Assembly: GCA_030533445.1 (NCBI GenBank)
Contig: CM060081.1
Location: 31,198,111 to 31,262,110 of the forward strand
Length of the DNA stretch: 64,000 nt
From: Cyprinodon diabolis
Taxonomy: Eukaryota > Chordata > Actinopteri > Cyprinodontiformes > Cyprinodontidae
Reading direction: 5' to 3'
Shown piece after piece: positions 1 through 12,070 of this stretch. The notes under the pieces were generated by a model. That model searched no databases. It was not told the DNA's origin and saw only the letters and a list, made by a program, of their open reading frames with translations. Position numbers and translations under genes: made by a program. Every line of letters starts with the position of its first letter. Position 1 is the first letter of the stretch.

Positions 1-1579
1 TTGTATCAGTTCTGGTGCAAGGTATTGTAAGGTGGTTCCATACCACAAGCATTTCCATTTTAAGTCTTTCCTGTTTTTAAATCCAATTTTGTTTTGTGTC
101 GATCTGAGAAACATGCAACACAGACCGGGAAAACGCATCTAGTTTTCATTTTTTTTCTTTTATTCCAACTGTAAATAACTTGCTGACAATTTCCCATGAT
201 GTCCTGCTACTGCTTGGAGTTCTGGTCTTTGTCCTCTGACATTTTTTTTTACCTGCTCTTGTGCACATAAATGCACGTGGAGATACCACACCTTCATGTG
301 AAGACTCAGTCTCACAAGCTTAACATTTTCCCATTTCCAGGATGGTAATCCACTTCCCGTTGGCTGATTTTCCCAACGCAGGAAGAAGCCGGTGGAAGCA
401 GAGCTGTTTTTGTCTTCCTGTCTTGATATGAGGCCAAGTAGAGATATCCCTGAAAGGAGCTGTCGGTACAGGCGAGGAAGAGCTGAGCGTGTTGGACCTC
501 TTTCAATGACTCACAATCTTATCTGGCCTAAGTTTGGTATGCATCCACCACTGTAGTTCTGTGCTGGGAAGATTTCAGCTTCCCTTGCTTGTGCAAATAG
601 TAAATACTTTGCACAGCTGCAGATAGCTGCAAATCAGTGTGGTGCCTTTTATGCAGAAACATTCTGAGATATTGAATTAATCCATTACTTTCTGTGCACT
701 GAAAAGGCTTCGCCTGAAAGACTTATTCAGCATTTGATTTGGGTTTTTTTATGTGTTCCTGATGGTGTAAAATTCATCATTTTAATGAGCGTAATCCTAA
801 TTAGTGAGTTAATATGGTGGGACCATTTAGTGAGCTCCAAATGTAGAAGTTATACAGGACAAACACAAAGCAAAGAGCGACAATACAGCAGCACATTGTT
901 GAACAAGAACAATGCAAGGTTGTCATATTGCCCAATCATCAAAAATGCAAACTCTGCTTCAAGAGGTGCAGAAAAATACAATGACAGGTAGATGCTCAAG
1001 GTGTTACGAATCTTTCCCTAACTGTGAATAACATTTGATTAAATGGAAGAAATAGACAAGCAAGATTTGTAAAAGGTATAAAACTATAGTCTCTCTTTAA
1101 AAATATTAGTTCCATACAAAAAAGGGTATTTTTACCATACTTCGTTATGCAATTTGAATTTGTATGTATTTTTATGCTTCCCCTTCACATTTCTCCCTCT
1201 TCAGTACTTCAGTCGTTTTGTATGTACTTTTTTCCATTTAGTCGTTTAGTCATTTCCATCGTTTTTCATATCTTTGTATCCATACTTTTGTTTATGGTGG
1301 TCACGTTAGTTAAGTTAATGGCTCCTTTGCTTCAGGGGTAGAGAACAGGATTGCATGTCCATCCACATATTACATTTAGAGCCATCTCCTTCCCTAGGGA
1401 CCAGGAGCCAGTGGATAAAGGTTAGGACTAAAGAGAAAAAGCTCACACTGATGGCGTACACATATACAATGGAGATTATCTTATTCCAAGGATCCAACTG
1501 GGTGTGTACGTGAACACCAATTTGAAGCATGTTCAGAATGAAACATCTCTCTCTTTCAGAATTAAATTTATACCATCAT
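1..1579. other. Intergenic, no gene recognised
   Basis: AT-rich sequence with only short uninformative reading frames. The longest, on the minus strand near 312-506, has no recognisable domain and no matching splice sites on both sides. Nothing here is annotated as a gene. Confidence 0.5.
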
Positions 1580-1642
1580 TCCATCCATCCATCCATCCAT
1601 CCATCCATCCATCCATCCATCCATGCATCCATCCATCCATCA
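1580..1642. repeat. (CATC)n microsatellite
   Basis: About fifteen CATC units with one interruption (ATGC). It lies directly at the edge of the interspersed repeat that follows, an arrangement common for fish repeats with a CATC tail. Confidence 0.9.
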
Positions 1643-1980
1643 TGCTTATCCCTGCTGGGGTCGTGAGAGTTGCTGTTGCCAATCTCTAGCTGTCAATGGG
1701 CAAGAGGCGGGGTACAACCTACAGTAGACAGTTCGCCAGTCCATCGCATGGCAACAGAGAAACAAACAGGACAAACAACCATTCCCTTTCACACCTGAGA
1801 ATAATTTAGAGAAGACAATTAACCTAACAGTCATTTTTTTGCACAGTGGGAGGAAGCAGGAATACCTGGCGAGAACCCACGCATGCACGGGGAGAACATG
1901 CAAACTCCATGTAGAACGGGAATCAAACTCGGAAACTTTTAGCTGCAAGCAGCAGTGTTACCCACTGCTCCACTGTTCTA
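1643..1980 (-). repeat. Interspersed fish repeat attached to the CATC tract
   Basis: The block contains phrases I recognise from very common fish interspersed repeats: a GGGAGGAAGC stretch, CCCACGCATGCACGGGGAG, AACATGCAAACTCCA, and an end resembling GTTACCCACTGCTCCACTGT. The family is probably a LINE or its derivative, with the CATC tract as tail, which would put the element on the minus strand. I cannot assign the family. Short reading frames here are not genes. Confidence 0.55.
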
Positions 1981-4900
1981 TCAGATTTGACCAAATCGGA
2001 TTAGACTCTTCAGTGTTTACGTTAAACATTTTGATCCGATCAGGCCTTCACTCCAATAATTTGCGTCAAATGTAAACGTAGCTACTTTCACATCATGAAA
2101 GCTTATCCCTAAAAATGTTTAGAGTTAAGATGTACTATTTCATAACCCTGCTCTGGCTTCTACTGTGTTCCCTCCATGATGTGTTCATTCATTAAAGTAA
2201 AGTAAACATCACCAAAAAAATACTGAGATTAAATCATACTCAAGTATTTATTTCCCTTGTAGAACTCTTGTTTTTTTTTACTTTAAAAACATTAATCCTT
2301 TCAACATTTCAATATTTAAAATTCAAAGTTAAAATTCTTTTAATCAATGACATTGATTTTGAAAAATATATATTAATATTTGTGATTTTGGGATTACGGA
2401 ATGTGGAAAAAGTTTAAAGGGTATGAAAACAATGAAAGCATTGCATGTTTGCCCTCGCTAACTAGAAACCTATAAACAAAGACTGTTAAAGGTGAAATAA
2501 GTGGGTATGATATTTACAAATATGTATTTATAAATTTATTTTTTTTGACTTCCCAAAGGAATCTGGATGACAGAATAATTTTGTGAGCTTCAAAAAAATT
2601 AAAGGTTGACAACAACATCAAAACTATAAAAGTTTGTTCATGAACATATGAGAATATTTGACAGTTAGAATTCATTACCAAGCATGAGTTAGGAATCACA
2701 TCTGCTTGTTGAGCAAAGTGTCTGTTTTCTTACTTGACGAGGAAGTAACAAGCTGACTGTGGCCTATGAGTTGTGCATACACCTCCCACACGCCTTCAGG
2801 CTCCAGAGGTCCTTGCAGTGTTTGGTCTCTGGCGGCTCCTTGGCTGATTTACTTCCTGCCAGGGACCACAGCGATGCACAAAGGACACTGTCTCTGGAGT
2901 CAAAAGAACGCAGACAGGCGGGAGGATTCCCAGAGTTTATTTTATAAGGTATAAAATATCCAGCATAAAGATGGTACGCTTTATCTCATTTTAAGCTTTG
3001 CATGTTACATGTTTTAAAAATAAAGTGCAGAGGAGGGATAACCTATTATTTTCCTTGAGTTAAGAATAATCTGCTGGCTCCATGATAATTACAGCTTTTA
3101 TATTCAAGATGGCATTTAATGTTCTTTCCACTTTGTGCTATATATACATAGCAGAAACTGCTGCCTAAAATTAACCCTCGGTATACGTCTAACTTGTAAT
3201 CCTATAATTTTGCAGTAAAATATGTACAACATAAAATACATATATATTTGAGTAGACTAATACTGCATATATGTATTATTAAGGTTAAAACCTGGTTTTA
3301 TTTATTCCATGTTATTAAAAATCCTAACCATAGATTCAATATTTTCAGTTTGCTCACAAATGTGCCAAAAATAAATTAAAGCTCTAATTCACACAACAAA
3401 CTAAACTAGACATGAAAAGCTCAACAAAACTGATCCAAGATTATATACATTTCTTTGAATCATAATATAACCTATATATCACGCTACAGTTTGACAAATA
3501 TGATATCCAGACATAATTCCACATCACTCTTTCCTCACTGTGTAATTTTGCATTAATTAAACCTCACTCAAACAGGAATGCTGCACAGAAAGATTTGTAA
3601 ATCATTTCAATATTAATATACATCCAAGATGAAGAGTCTGACAGTCTCAAATTTAAGTCAAACTTTTTTCGGTTTCCCATTCAGAGAGATAAATTCCTTT
3701 ATAAAACTGTAGGAATACCATAGACAATAACTCTTCTTAACAAAGGTTGATGCTAACAACTTGTGTTTAGGTCATGAAAATGTTGAATACACCTTGGTCA
3801 GATTGCCAGTCCATCATAGCTATCTGATTCCTGTATTATTATTAGAATTTTCCTCCCCTTGATTTCTCAGGTCGACAGAGTAAATGTTTTCACACGTTTT
3901 GTGGTGACAGGTTTTCATTTGCTGGAATTTTCTCTGCATAAGAAGAAACTGAATCCCTGGAAAATGATTTAGTTAACAACTCAATAATTTGGATCAAAGT
4001 CAACAAAATATTGTTGTGAAAAAGCCAAAATAATCTATTATTCCTGCTATGATTTGTGCCAGACAGAAAGCATTATGGATTAGGGATAAGAAATTATCCG
4101 ATTGTTTATAGTAATTGTGATTGTTTTTAATAAATAATAGAAATGTTATATTAGTTTAGATTTATCTTTGTGACTTTACATAGTAATCTTGGATACTGGC
4201 ACACCACAAGTAAGACAGATTATTTTTCCACTGTTGATTCCAACCAAACATGGATACAGTAAGCATTAGAATATTTTAAACATCCAGCCCGTAAGGCACC
4301 TACTCAGCTATTGTCACACAAAAGACCATAAAGACTTTAAAGATACTTTGCAATACCTTTAAGACTGCTAAATATTGCAATAAGTAGATTAATAAAATAT
4401 GAGTTGCAATGCTAAAAAACTCAAACTTATGCCTTTAAAAAAAGTATTAAGTAGTTTTGAACTTTGCCTAAATTGTTTGTTTGTATTAATTGGTTGGTGA
4501 GGCAGCGGAATTAGCAGAAGGACAAGGACAGATGTGTCAGACCATAATCAAAGGAACATTTTGAACCACCTTCAAAGATTCCGAATACTGATTAATAAAG
4601 ACCACCATAAAATAGATGATTCAATACTTTTGAACGGTGCTCTTCTTATCATTTAACTTTTTTTGTAGCTAAATGATCTCAGATACCGTAGTCATGCTGG
4701 ATATTACACGCACTACATGTAAATCTGTAAGTATGGTCTGGTATCTAAGCTGAGACAAAGAAAAATAAGATTTTGCTTCATTAATGAGGTAAGATGGAAG
4801 AGTAAGAATTGAGAACTTAAACAAAGTACAGCTGAAATAGGATTAACTTAATAAATGCTAGCTTTTAGAAATACACTTACAGACTACTAATTGAAATGAT

Positions 4901-6339
4901 AAAAAGGTACTCAAACTATGTGAGTTGTTCCAATAAGGCCAAGCTGAGACTGCATTTTGAAGGAACAAATGCATTTGAACCCAATTCCAGTTGCCAGTTT
5001 AGTTATTCTTCCAGCCTGCTTTCCAAAATGCAGCCTCAAGACCATTATTGCACTCTTACAATTGGATGAACCCATGCATTCCATCCCACGCAAGGTTTTC
5101 TCCCTGGAGCAGGACATTTTATTCCTTACATATGCATCTGCACAGCCAACCTGTTTGCAGGGGATGGAAAACAGGAGCTGGACCTCATGTCTAATCTTGT
5201 TAAAACTGCTAATTAAGACTTTTTTCAAAGCGGTGACCCATAGCACTGGTTCTGGGAGGAATTAATGGCCCTGCAGCCCCACGGCAGATCGGCCTGCTTG
5301 ATTAAACCAGGCACCAAAAAATCCATCTGGGAATGGAACAAAAAGAGGCTCTGCCAGTGTATCTCTGCCCCAAATGGCTCAGTGTCTGTCATCAGGCGCA
5401 AACAGAGACACATAGAAAATAGAACCTGTTCAGCCCAAAGGTTTACATCATCTGTGGACTCTTCCCCTCCTTTTGCATATGTTTTCTGTCTTCTTAGTGT
5501 GCCAAGAGAATAATCCTTTCGTGACTCTGCAGCTGTTGATTTATACCTCCCTCATCATATACTCTCTGTTTTCCTTAAGATGGCAAATGGAATGATCTCC
5601 TCCACAACATCTGAAATATTTATCACATGATATGTTAGCCCTGGGCTTCACCATGGGCTGTCTTTCAATGCCTCCCAAGAGTGAGGCCTAACCAGGATAT
5701 CTGGGAAAGAGAAACATCCCCCAGTTTTCAGATGTTACCTAAGATTAATATACTGCTACTTTCAAGGGACCCTGGCTCTTCTTGTCCACAGGCTAGCACA
5801 AGCAACACCGGAAACCTGGAAAACTTGACGGCTTAATGCCAGAAACACCTGTTTGGTGATTGAAAGCCAATACAGATCTTACATTGAAGGGTACATGTAA
5901 TGTATTCTTTCACTTTGGCCACCTGAGAGCATCTAACGACAAGAGCAGGAAGCTGATATGAAGTGCGCTGCTCAAAGGATTAAGTCATCCCTTATTTCAT
6001 TTTTTGGAATCTTTTATAGTGGTCTTGACTAATAGTTCTTCAGGACCCCTGAAAGTGGCTCCAAGTCGTTTAAAGAAAAACTCATCCTACCGGTGCTTAC
6101 ATATTAGCACTTATACCCCTTTAGGAACTATTTTAAAATTAAAATGCAACCAGTCACATTGGGGTCTGATTTGGGCCCCTACCCTGGCCCTAAGCACTAA
6201 TAGACCTTTCTCAGCAGTCCAACGCAGTTACAGTCAGATTCCCCCCCTTTGTTTTTATAAAGTTACTACCGGCATGAATAGAACTTTTTTACAGTGTTTA
6301 CAGTGTTTTTAGAATGATATGTGAGCACATTTCTTTCAA
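1981..6339. other. Intergenic, no gene recognised
   Basis: AT-rich sequence without coding signal. A more GC-balanced block at about 4,900-5,520 has overlapping short frames on both strands (plus 4957-5265 and 5265-5513, minus 4911-5246) but no domain. It could be a conserved non-coding element or simply chance frames. Confidence 0.5.
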
Positions 6340-7525
6340 TCAATTAAATTCAATTAAATTTATTTTTATAGGGCTAATACACAACAGATGCAATCTCAAG
6401 GCTGTTTACAGAGACCGTTCAATCAAACCATACAGAAAGATCTTTTAGATGTTGTCTCTTCAAGGATACACAGTTAATTGCATCAAGTCACTGAGATGCA
6501 GAATTTGCTCCACCTAACTGAGCATGTGGTATCTGTAGATATTCACTTGCATTTTGTCATTGACCCTGCAGCAATCCCTGTCATCAAGAATGTAGTAACA
6601 AGAAAGAGGAAAAACTCCCTTTGACGGGTAAAAACCTCCAGCAGAACTAGGCGCAGTGTGAGTGGCCTTGAGCCAAGGCTGGCTAGGGGTTCAAGGAAAC
6701 AGAAGAAGAGGAACAAAGAAAAACTGATCCACAAAAAAATTTCTATGTAAAAAAAAAATAAAAAAGGAAATAGTAAAATATCTCTGTCTAGGAAAAAAAA
6801 CATTTATGCAGTTGAGCTCTGAAGTGGTTTTCATGTCAAAAAGAATAAATAAAATTACATACAGTTAGTCACAGTAAAAGCTGAGCCTATTGTCACGTCT
6901 AAGAGAGAAACAGGACTAAACACTGAAAACAGACCCAACTTTATGATTCATAATGGAAGATGCGAGCAGTCCAGTTGATGTCCTCATTCAGGATAGTATC
7001 AGGCTACTGGGATGGGAAATACAGCAAACATAAAGTTAGGGATTGACATCATATTTAAGAAGAATTGGAGAATAGAAATATAATAAAGCAGAATTTAAAA
7101 AAGTGGCCCCTGTGTCCTCAAGCAGCGTAAGCCTGTAGCAGCATATGTAACTATACAGATAGCTTAGGATAATCTGAACCACATTTACTATAAACTTTCT
7201 CAAAAAGTAAGGTTTTTTAATCTAGCTTTAAAAGTAGACAGGGTGTCTGTCACACAGACTAAAACAGGTAGTTCTTTCATCAGGGGAGGAGTTTGATAAC
7301 TAAAAGATCTGCCTCCCATTCTACTTTTGGAAAGTTTAGAAAGCACTAGTAAATCTCCAGATTGAGAGTGAAGCGTTTTTCTATATTATTTATTGCTTTA
7401 TATGTGAGAAGTAGAATAAAAAATTCTACCCTGGATTTAATAGGATGCCAATTAAGGAAAGCTAAAATAGAAGAAATATGATTTTTTTTTCAGCTAATCC
7501 AAACTGGCTGCAGCAGTTTTCCCTC
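6340..7525 (-). mobile_element. 5'-truncated L2-type LINE, minus strand
   Basis: Read on the minus strand, this is the 3' end of the same LINE family as the long copy at 30.8-34.7 kb. At the low-coordinate end, TTCAATTAAATTTATTTTTATAG matches the reverse complement of its ATATAAATAAA-TTGAATTG tail. Around 6,605-6,665 is the reverse complement of the GCTCACACTGAGCCT...GTTAAAAGGGAG 3' UTR block. Around 7,230-7,330 is the diverged C-terminal part of the ORF (the GGGAGGCAGATCTTTTAGTTATCA region). Similarity ends near 7,515, by CTGCTGCAGCCAG. The reading frame is broken, so this is a dead copy. Confidence 0.85.
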
Positions 7526-9985
7526 TATTAAAAACTCTAGTACTATGGATCAGTGACGGTTAGAAAGAATATGGCAAATGACCTGTACTGTACAAATGGC
7601 ATGTACTGTACAAATGGCCTGTACAGTATTTAGCACCTCAAGTCAGGGGACTCCAAACTGCTTTACACTGTACTTTGTCATTTACTGATAGTGGTGAGCT
7701 AAAATGCGGCCATAGCTGTACTGGGGAACACTGGCAGAAGTGAGGCTACTCTGCAGATGCCTCATCAGGCCCTCTGACCATCATCAATAGGCTATGCAGA
7801 TGAAGAGTCCAGCCCAAGGATACAACAACTGAGACAAACATAGCTGGCATTTAAAACAGCAACCCTCCACTTTACAGGACAAACTTCTGCATCCCATACC
7901 AATGTTTCCCAAATTTAGGAAAATTCTGGATTTTCGTCACTAATAAGTTGATAAATTTGGTTTGGTTCAAATAACTTTATACCCAAATTTGCCTGATAAA
8001 AATGTCTCTTTTTCTCTGCCATATTGCATTTGGAGACTTTTTTTTAAATCTCTGATGCAGCTGGAAAGAAAATCCAAGCAGTATTACGGCCTTCACAGCT
8101 GTCGTTTTCACAGCTTCACCCAAAAAGGAAGGCACAAATACTCTGTTTATGAGCATGTCTGTGTGAGGGATTATGCATGACTGTATAAGTAATCAAAGAA
8201 ATATGCTCCCTCTTTTTTATGGCAGACTTTATAAGCCAAGCTTATAATTATTAGTGCCTGTTCTACTGACTTTGTCAGTTTCAGTCATAGGATTAGCTCA
8301 GCAACAACTCCCCCATCTTCATCTGAAGTTGTCCTCGGGTCATGGAGACTAAACACACCCTCTCATCACAGAGAGGTGGATGAGTCTTGCTCTACCCATT
8401 ACTAACCACAGACTCCTGGCTGCACTTGAACTACTCAATGTAAAAATGCTGAGGAGTGATGCAATAATGTTTTCATATTGCTGCTTCTGATTACATCGCT
8501 CTGCGGGACAAAACAAAAAAGGAAATACCTGTGCCTGATCTAATTTCCTCTGAAATCCCACCTTTTACCAGAAGTCTCAATACAGGAAGTGATTAATAAC
8601 TGAAGTACCCAGTGGCCCTGACCAGTTTGGTATTGTTATGACATATTAGTGCTTTAATATGACCTTATTTACATATGGAGGTGAGAAATGACACAGTGTT
8701 GCCTAGGGTTTTGTATTTTGTTTCCATGACAGGAGCCAAGGGTCTGTCTACCAGAATAAGAGGAGCTAAGAAAAAAATCCAGCACTTCACAGACGTAAAT
8801 GTGTGTCATTTTAAAATTTAGTGCTTACAGCTGTACAAACTGGATTAACTGCTCATTCTCTCTGTAAGCAGTTAGGACTCTTGCATTGCTTAGTAAAAAA
8901 AACTTAAATAACCAACAATAGTTTAAGAAACCCTATTGATTAAACTGTATATCTGGAGCAGAGAGGTATACATTTTAGATCCGGCTGCATAGATTGGAGA
9001 GGGAATCTGAGTCTATTACTAGCAAGTTAGAAGTTAACTTAATAATTCTTGGTTGTTAAAAAAAATGTAACATTATGGAAAGCTTTTTTAGTCTCTAAGG
9101 GATTTTTCAACCTTGGAAGCTCCAGCATGGCTCATCAGCAGTGTATTTTGAGTGACGTGCTTGTTACTCCACCACTTGTCAATTTTGTGGGCTGTTCTGG
9201 TCGCTGTCAGTTGTGCGTTGTTTACCTTACCTTTCGACATGTGAGGTGTTTTGGTCACATGTTTCGAAGTATGAATGGTTGTGAAATTGCCTGGAGGGGA
9301 GAGTCTTAGCTGACTCTACACACACTGTAGGTGTTGGAGAGGTGACACCTGAGGCCACTTCTCCTGTTAAGGGTTGGTTTTTCGTGTTTTACGTATTGTA
9401 CATATATATTTTTGCTACCTGTTAAGATAATCACTGTCTTGGCTTTGTAAAGTCTAACCTGACCAATTAATCTGACTTACTAGTATTCTTCCACGCCTTT
9501 GTCTCTTCAGTATTCGTTTTATACAGATCACAGTACATCTTGCAACGCTGCACATTAGACTTTCATTCGATGGAATTGGTGTTACAGATCCTCATTTGCT
9601 TGATTATATAATGGTGAGATGGCAAAATTTTGATGCAGCAAAGCATCCCAAAACCCTGACGCCCCCACCTCCATGCTTTTGTATTGTAATTATGGATTTT
9701 TTTTTATGTTATTTAATATATTATTATTTTAGATTATGTATTTTACATGCATTTTATGTTCAGGGGGTCTTAAAAAAAGATAAGGTTTTAAGCCATTCAC
9801 TTTCAGGTAAAAATGCTAAAAAGATGTAAATGTAATATTATAATGCTAAAAAAAGACCACTTTACATAGGTAGCCTATATCTAAATGATACAAAAAAGTA
9901 AGAATTTAAATGTAAAAAAAACAACAATTATTAAAACTTCATCTGTCATAGAATTTGTAAGAAGCAAACAGTCCAAAATTTTGGC
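7526..9985. other. Intergenic, no gene recognised
   Basis: Only short chance frames. A small local duplication of a GGCATGTACTGTACAAAT-like phrase occurs at about 7,575-7,625. No coding or RNA gene is recognisable. Confidence 0.5.
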
Positions 9986-10481
9986 TTAAAGCTACAGTGT
10001 GTAATTTTCAGCGACATCTAACGTTCAGACTACAGACCGCAGCAAAATTAACATCTCCCCCCCACCGCTTCTCCCCCCCAACAGTATGGCGAGCGTTACG
10101 GGACAAAATGTCTTCCACGACGTCCGCATCACCTACCTTCTCAAGTGAAGAGGTTTGTTTACATAGATAATTTTAATACTGCCATCTATTGTTCAGTACC
10201 GTCTCAGTTCATCTCTCTCAACTTGCTGTAGTTACTTTCGAGCGTAATGGGCGATCTCGCAATCGCTAGTTTGTTGGCTCTGCGCTGCCGTAGCGCAAAG
10301 ATGTCTGCCTCCATGGCTGCGAGACCCGCTCCTATGTAATTATAAATAACGAATTCTAAGGCAACGCAAATATTAAGGTTAAGAGGCTGAGCTCGTAGAT
10401 GATGATAAATAACATAGTTATGTATAATATATTACATTTCTGACTGTATATCCCTGTAATTATTACACACTGTAGCTTTAA
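9986..10481. mobile_element. TTAA-flanked MITE (copy 1)
   Basis: A 488-bp element (9,990-10,477) bounded by a perfect 16-bp inverted repeat, AGCTACAGTGTGTAAT at the left and its reverse complement at the right, with TTAA on both outer sides. TTAA duplication is the hallmark of piggyBac-type insertion. The interior is CpG- and C-rich around 10,050-10,130 and carries no transposase, so the element is non-autonomous. A relative with the same terminal motif lies at 15,569-16,133. Confidence 0.75.
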
Positions 10482-11639
10482 GGTTTGAACAACATTTTCC
10501 CTTGCCAGCAATTTGGCATTCAAGCATGTATGTTTCCCAATGGTAATAGTCATTAAAGTGGGAAAAGAGAACTACCTGGCCTCACTGACCAGGCTAGCAA
10601 GATTGTTTGGTAATAGTATGACAATTTCTGATATAATTGAAAAAACTTTATGAGCTCAAAAGTTTGACAAAAACAATCTGTGACAGTCAAGCTTAGATGT
10701 GGATTAGATCCCATATGCTATAGTATCCGATGTATAAAAAAATGCAAGGCTAATGTTTAATTACTTAAAGTTTAAAAACTTTATATTTCATAGAAATGCT
10801 TGGAGAAATTATATAGGTCCTACTATGTTAGTAAATGCTTTCAACAAAATGATTATCGGTCAAATAGCTCAAAACAGTATGCAACAATAAGTAGAAGATT
10901 AATTGTAAATGTCATTGATTTCTAGAAGTAAATAATCAAATCTCTTTCATCTTCTTGATGTTAAGCTGTGGTGGTGGTTACTGCAGAGATTGTAAGTGCT
11001 TGGATCTTCAATCTGTAAGGCCTTGATATTGTTTTTTGATGATCAGAAAACCGGTATATGTAACAACAACATAACAGAAAAATGGTGGAGGATATGGAGG
11101 TTTTCCTAACATGTTGGGTTCTTTTAGTCAGGAAGTCCTCACTTGATTCACTGAGAGGGAAGTTTTATAATTTCACCTTCAGCAGTTTAATAATTCAACT
11201 GGCTGGGACTCAAGTAATGCCTAGATAAAATCAACAAACAGTATCCTTAAATATGGTTGGGATCTTTGGGCACATGAGGATGTGGGCCTTGGCATGCTGT
11301 TACACCAGTCTGACTATGCATATCATTATCACCGCTGTATCACGGGTTACAAGCCAGTAACCATTTATCCCTGGTAGGGGGACAGTGTGGCTTACTGCAG
11401 TGAACAGTTAAAGAAGAATGCTACAGCAAGCTTATGGTACCTTCCGTGGTACTTAATCTGCTTCGAATGCATTTATTGGAAACTGAACCTAGGTGAGCAG
11501 GAACCTCTGCAGGTGGAGACAACAGTTTGGTGACCACGTCTTTCTGGAAGTGGTTGATAACAAACATGTGAGGCACTAACTAGGTCTTATAGTTCAGTCC
11601 GAGAATGCAAGAGGTCAGTTCCAGCTAGTCAGCTGCCAA
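10482..11639. other. Intergenic, no gene recognised
   Basis: No coding signal, RNA gene or bounded repeat could be recognised. Confidence 0.45.
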
Positions 11640-12070
11640 TGGGACATAGCGACCGCCGCATGCACGGAGAGATCCAGACACTGATGTATCGGTGGTCGGA
11701 AGTCAGGCAGGAGATTGGGACCAAGCAGGTGAATGCAATCCAGAGGGCAAAGCCAAAGCCAGTGACGTGCTCGGTTGTCAGAGCCAGGAGGTCAGAGATT
11801 CAGTAAGGTGCCAAGCGAGAATTCAGATTGGAGTCGGGTCACAGTTCCAGGTTCGGCGCACAGACAGGCAGAGATTCAGCGGGAGTCAGAAGACAGGTCG
11901 GGCAAACAGATCAGACGGGGACAGGCAGGCTCAGAGGTCAAGAGGCAGAATGGGTCAGGGTAAGGCAGTCAGAACAAAGGTACGCTAGAATAATTCTCAC
12001 CAATGGCTCGAAAATAATCTGGCACTGATGACTGGTCTGACAGCTGGTTGAATAAAGACTAGTACAGGTG
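11640..12070. repeat. Purine-rich interspersed repeat
   Basis: A G/A-rich block full of CAGG, CAGA and GTCAG phrases, followed by a segment with ACGCTAGAATAATTCTCA and AATAATCTGGCACTGATGA. This composition resembles a repeat frequently seen in fish genomes and possibly derived from a retroelement. Three overlapping short plus-strand frames (11,692-12,028) in two or more phases come from the biased composition and are not treated as genes. Confidence 0.45.

Noticed and set aside
312..506. 64-residue minus-strand frame
   Set aside because: It reads like plausible protein, but no acceptor is visible on the 5' side and no homologue was recognised.
11692..12028. Three overlapping plus-strand frames
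   Set aside because: Purine-rich repeat composition gives open frames in several phases; none shows a domain.
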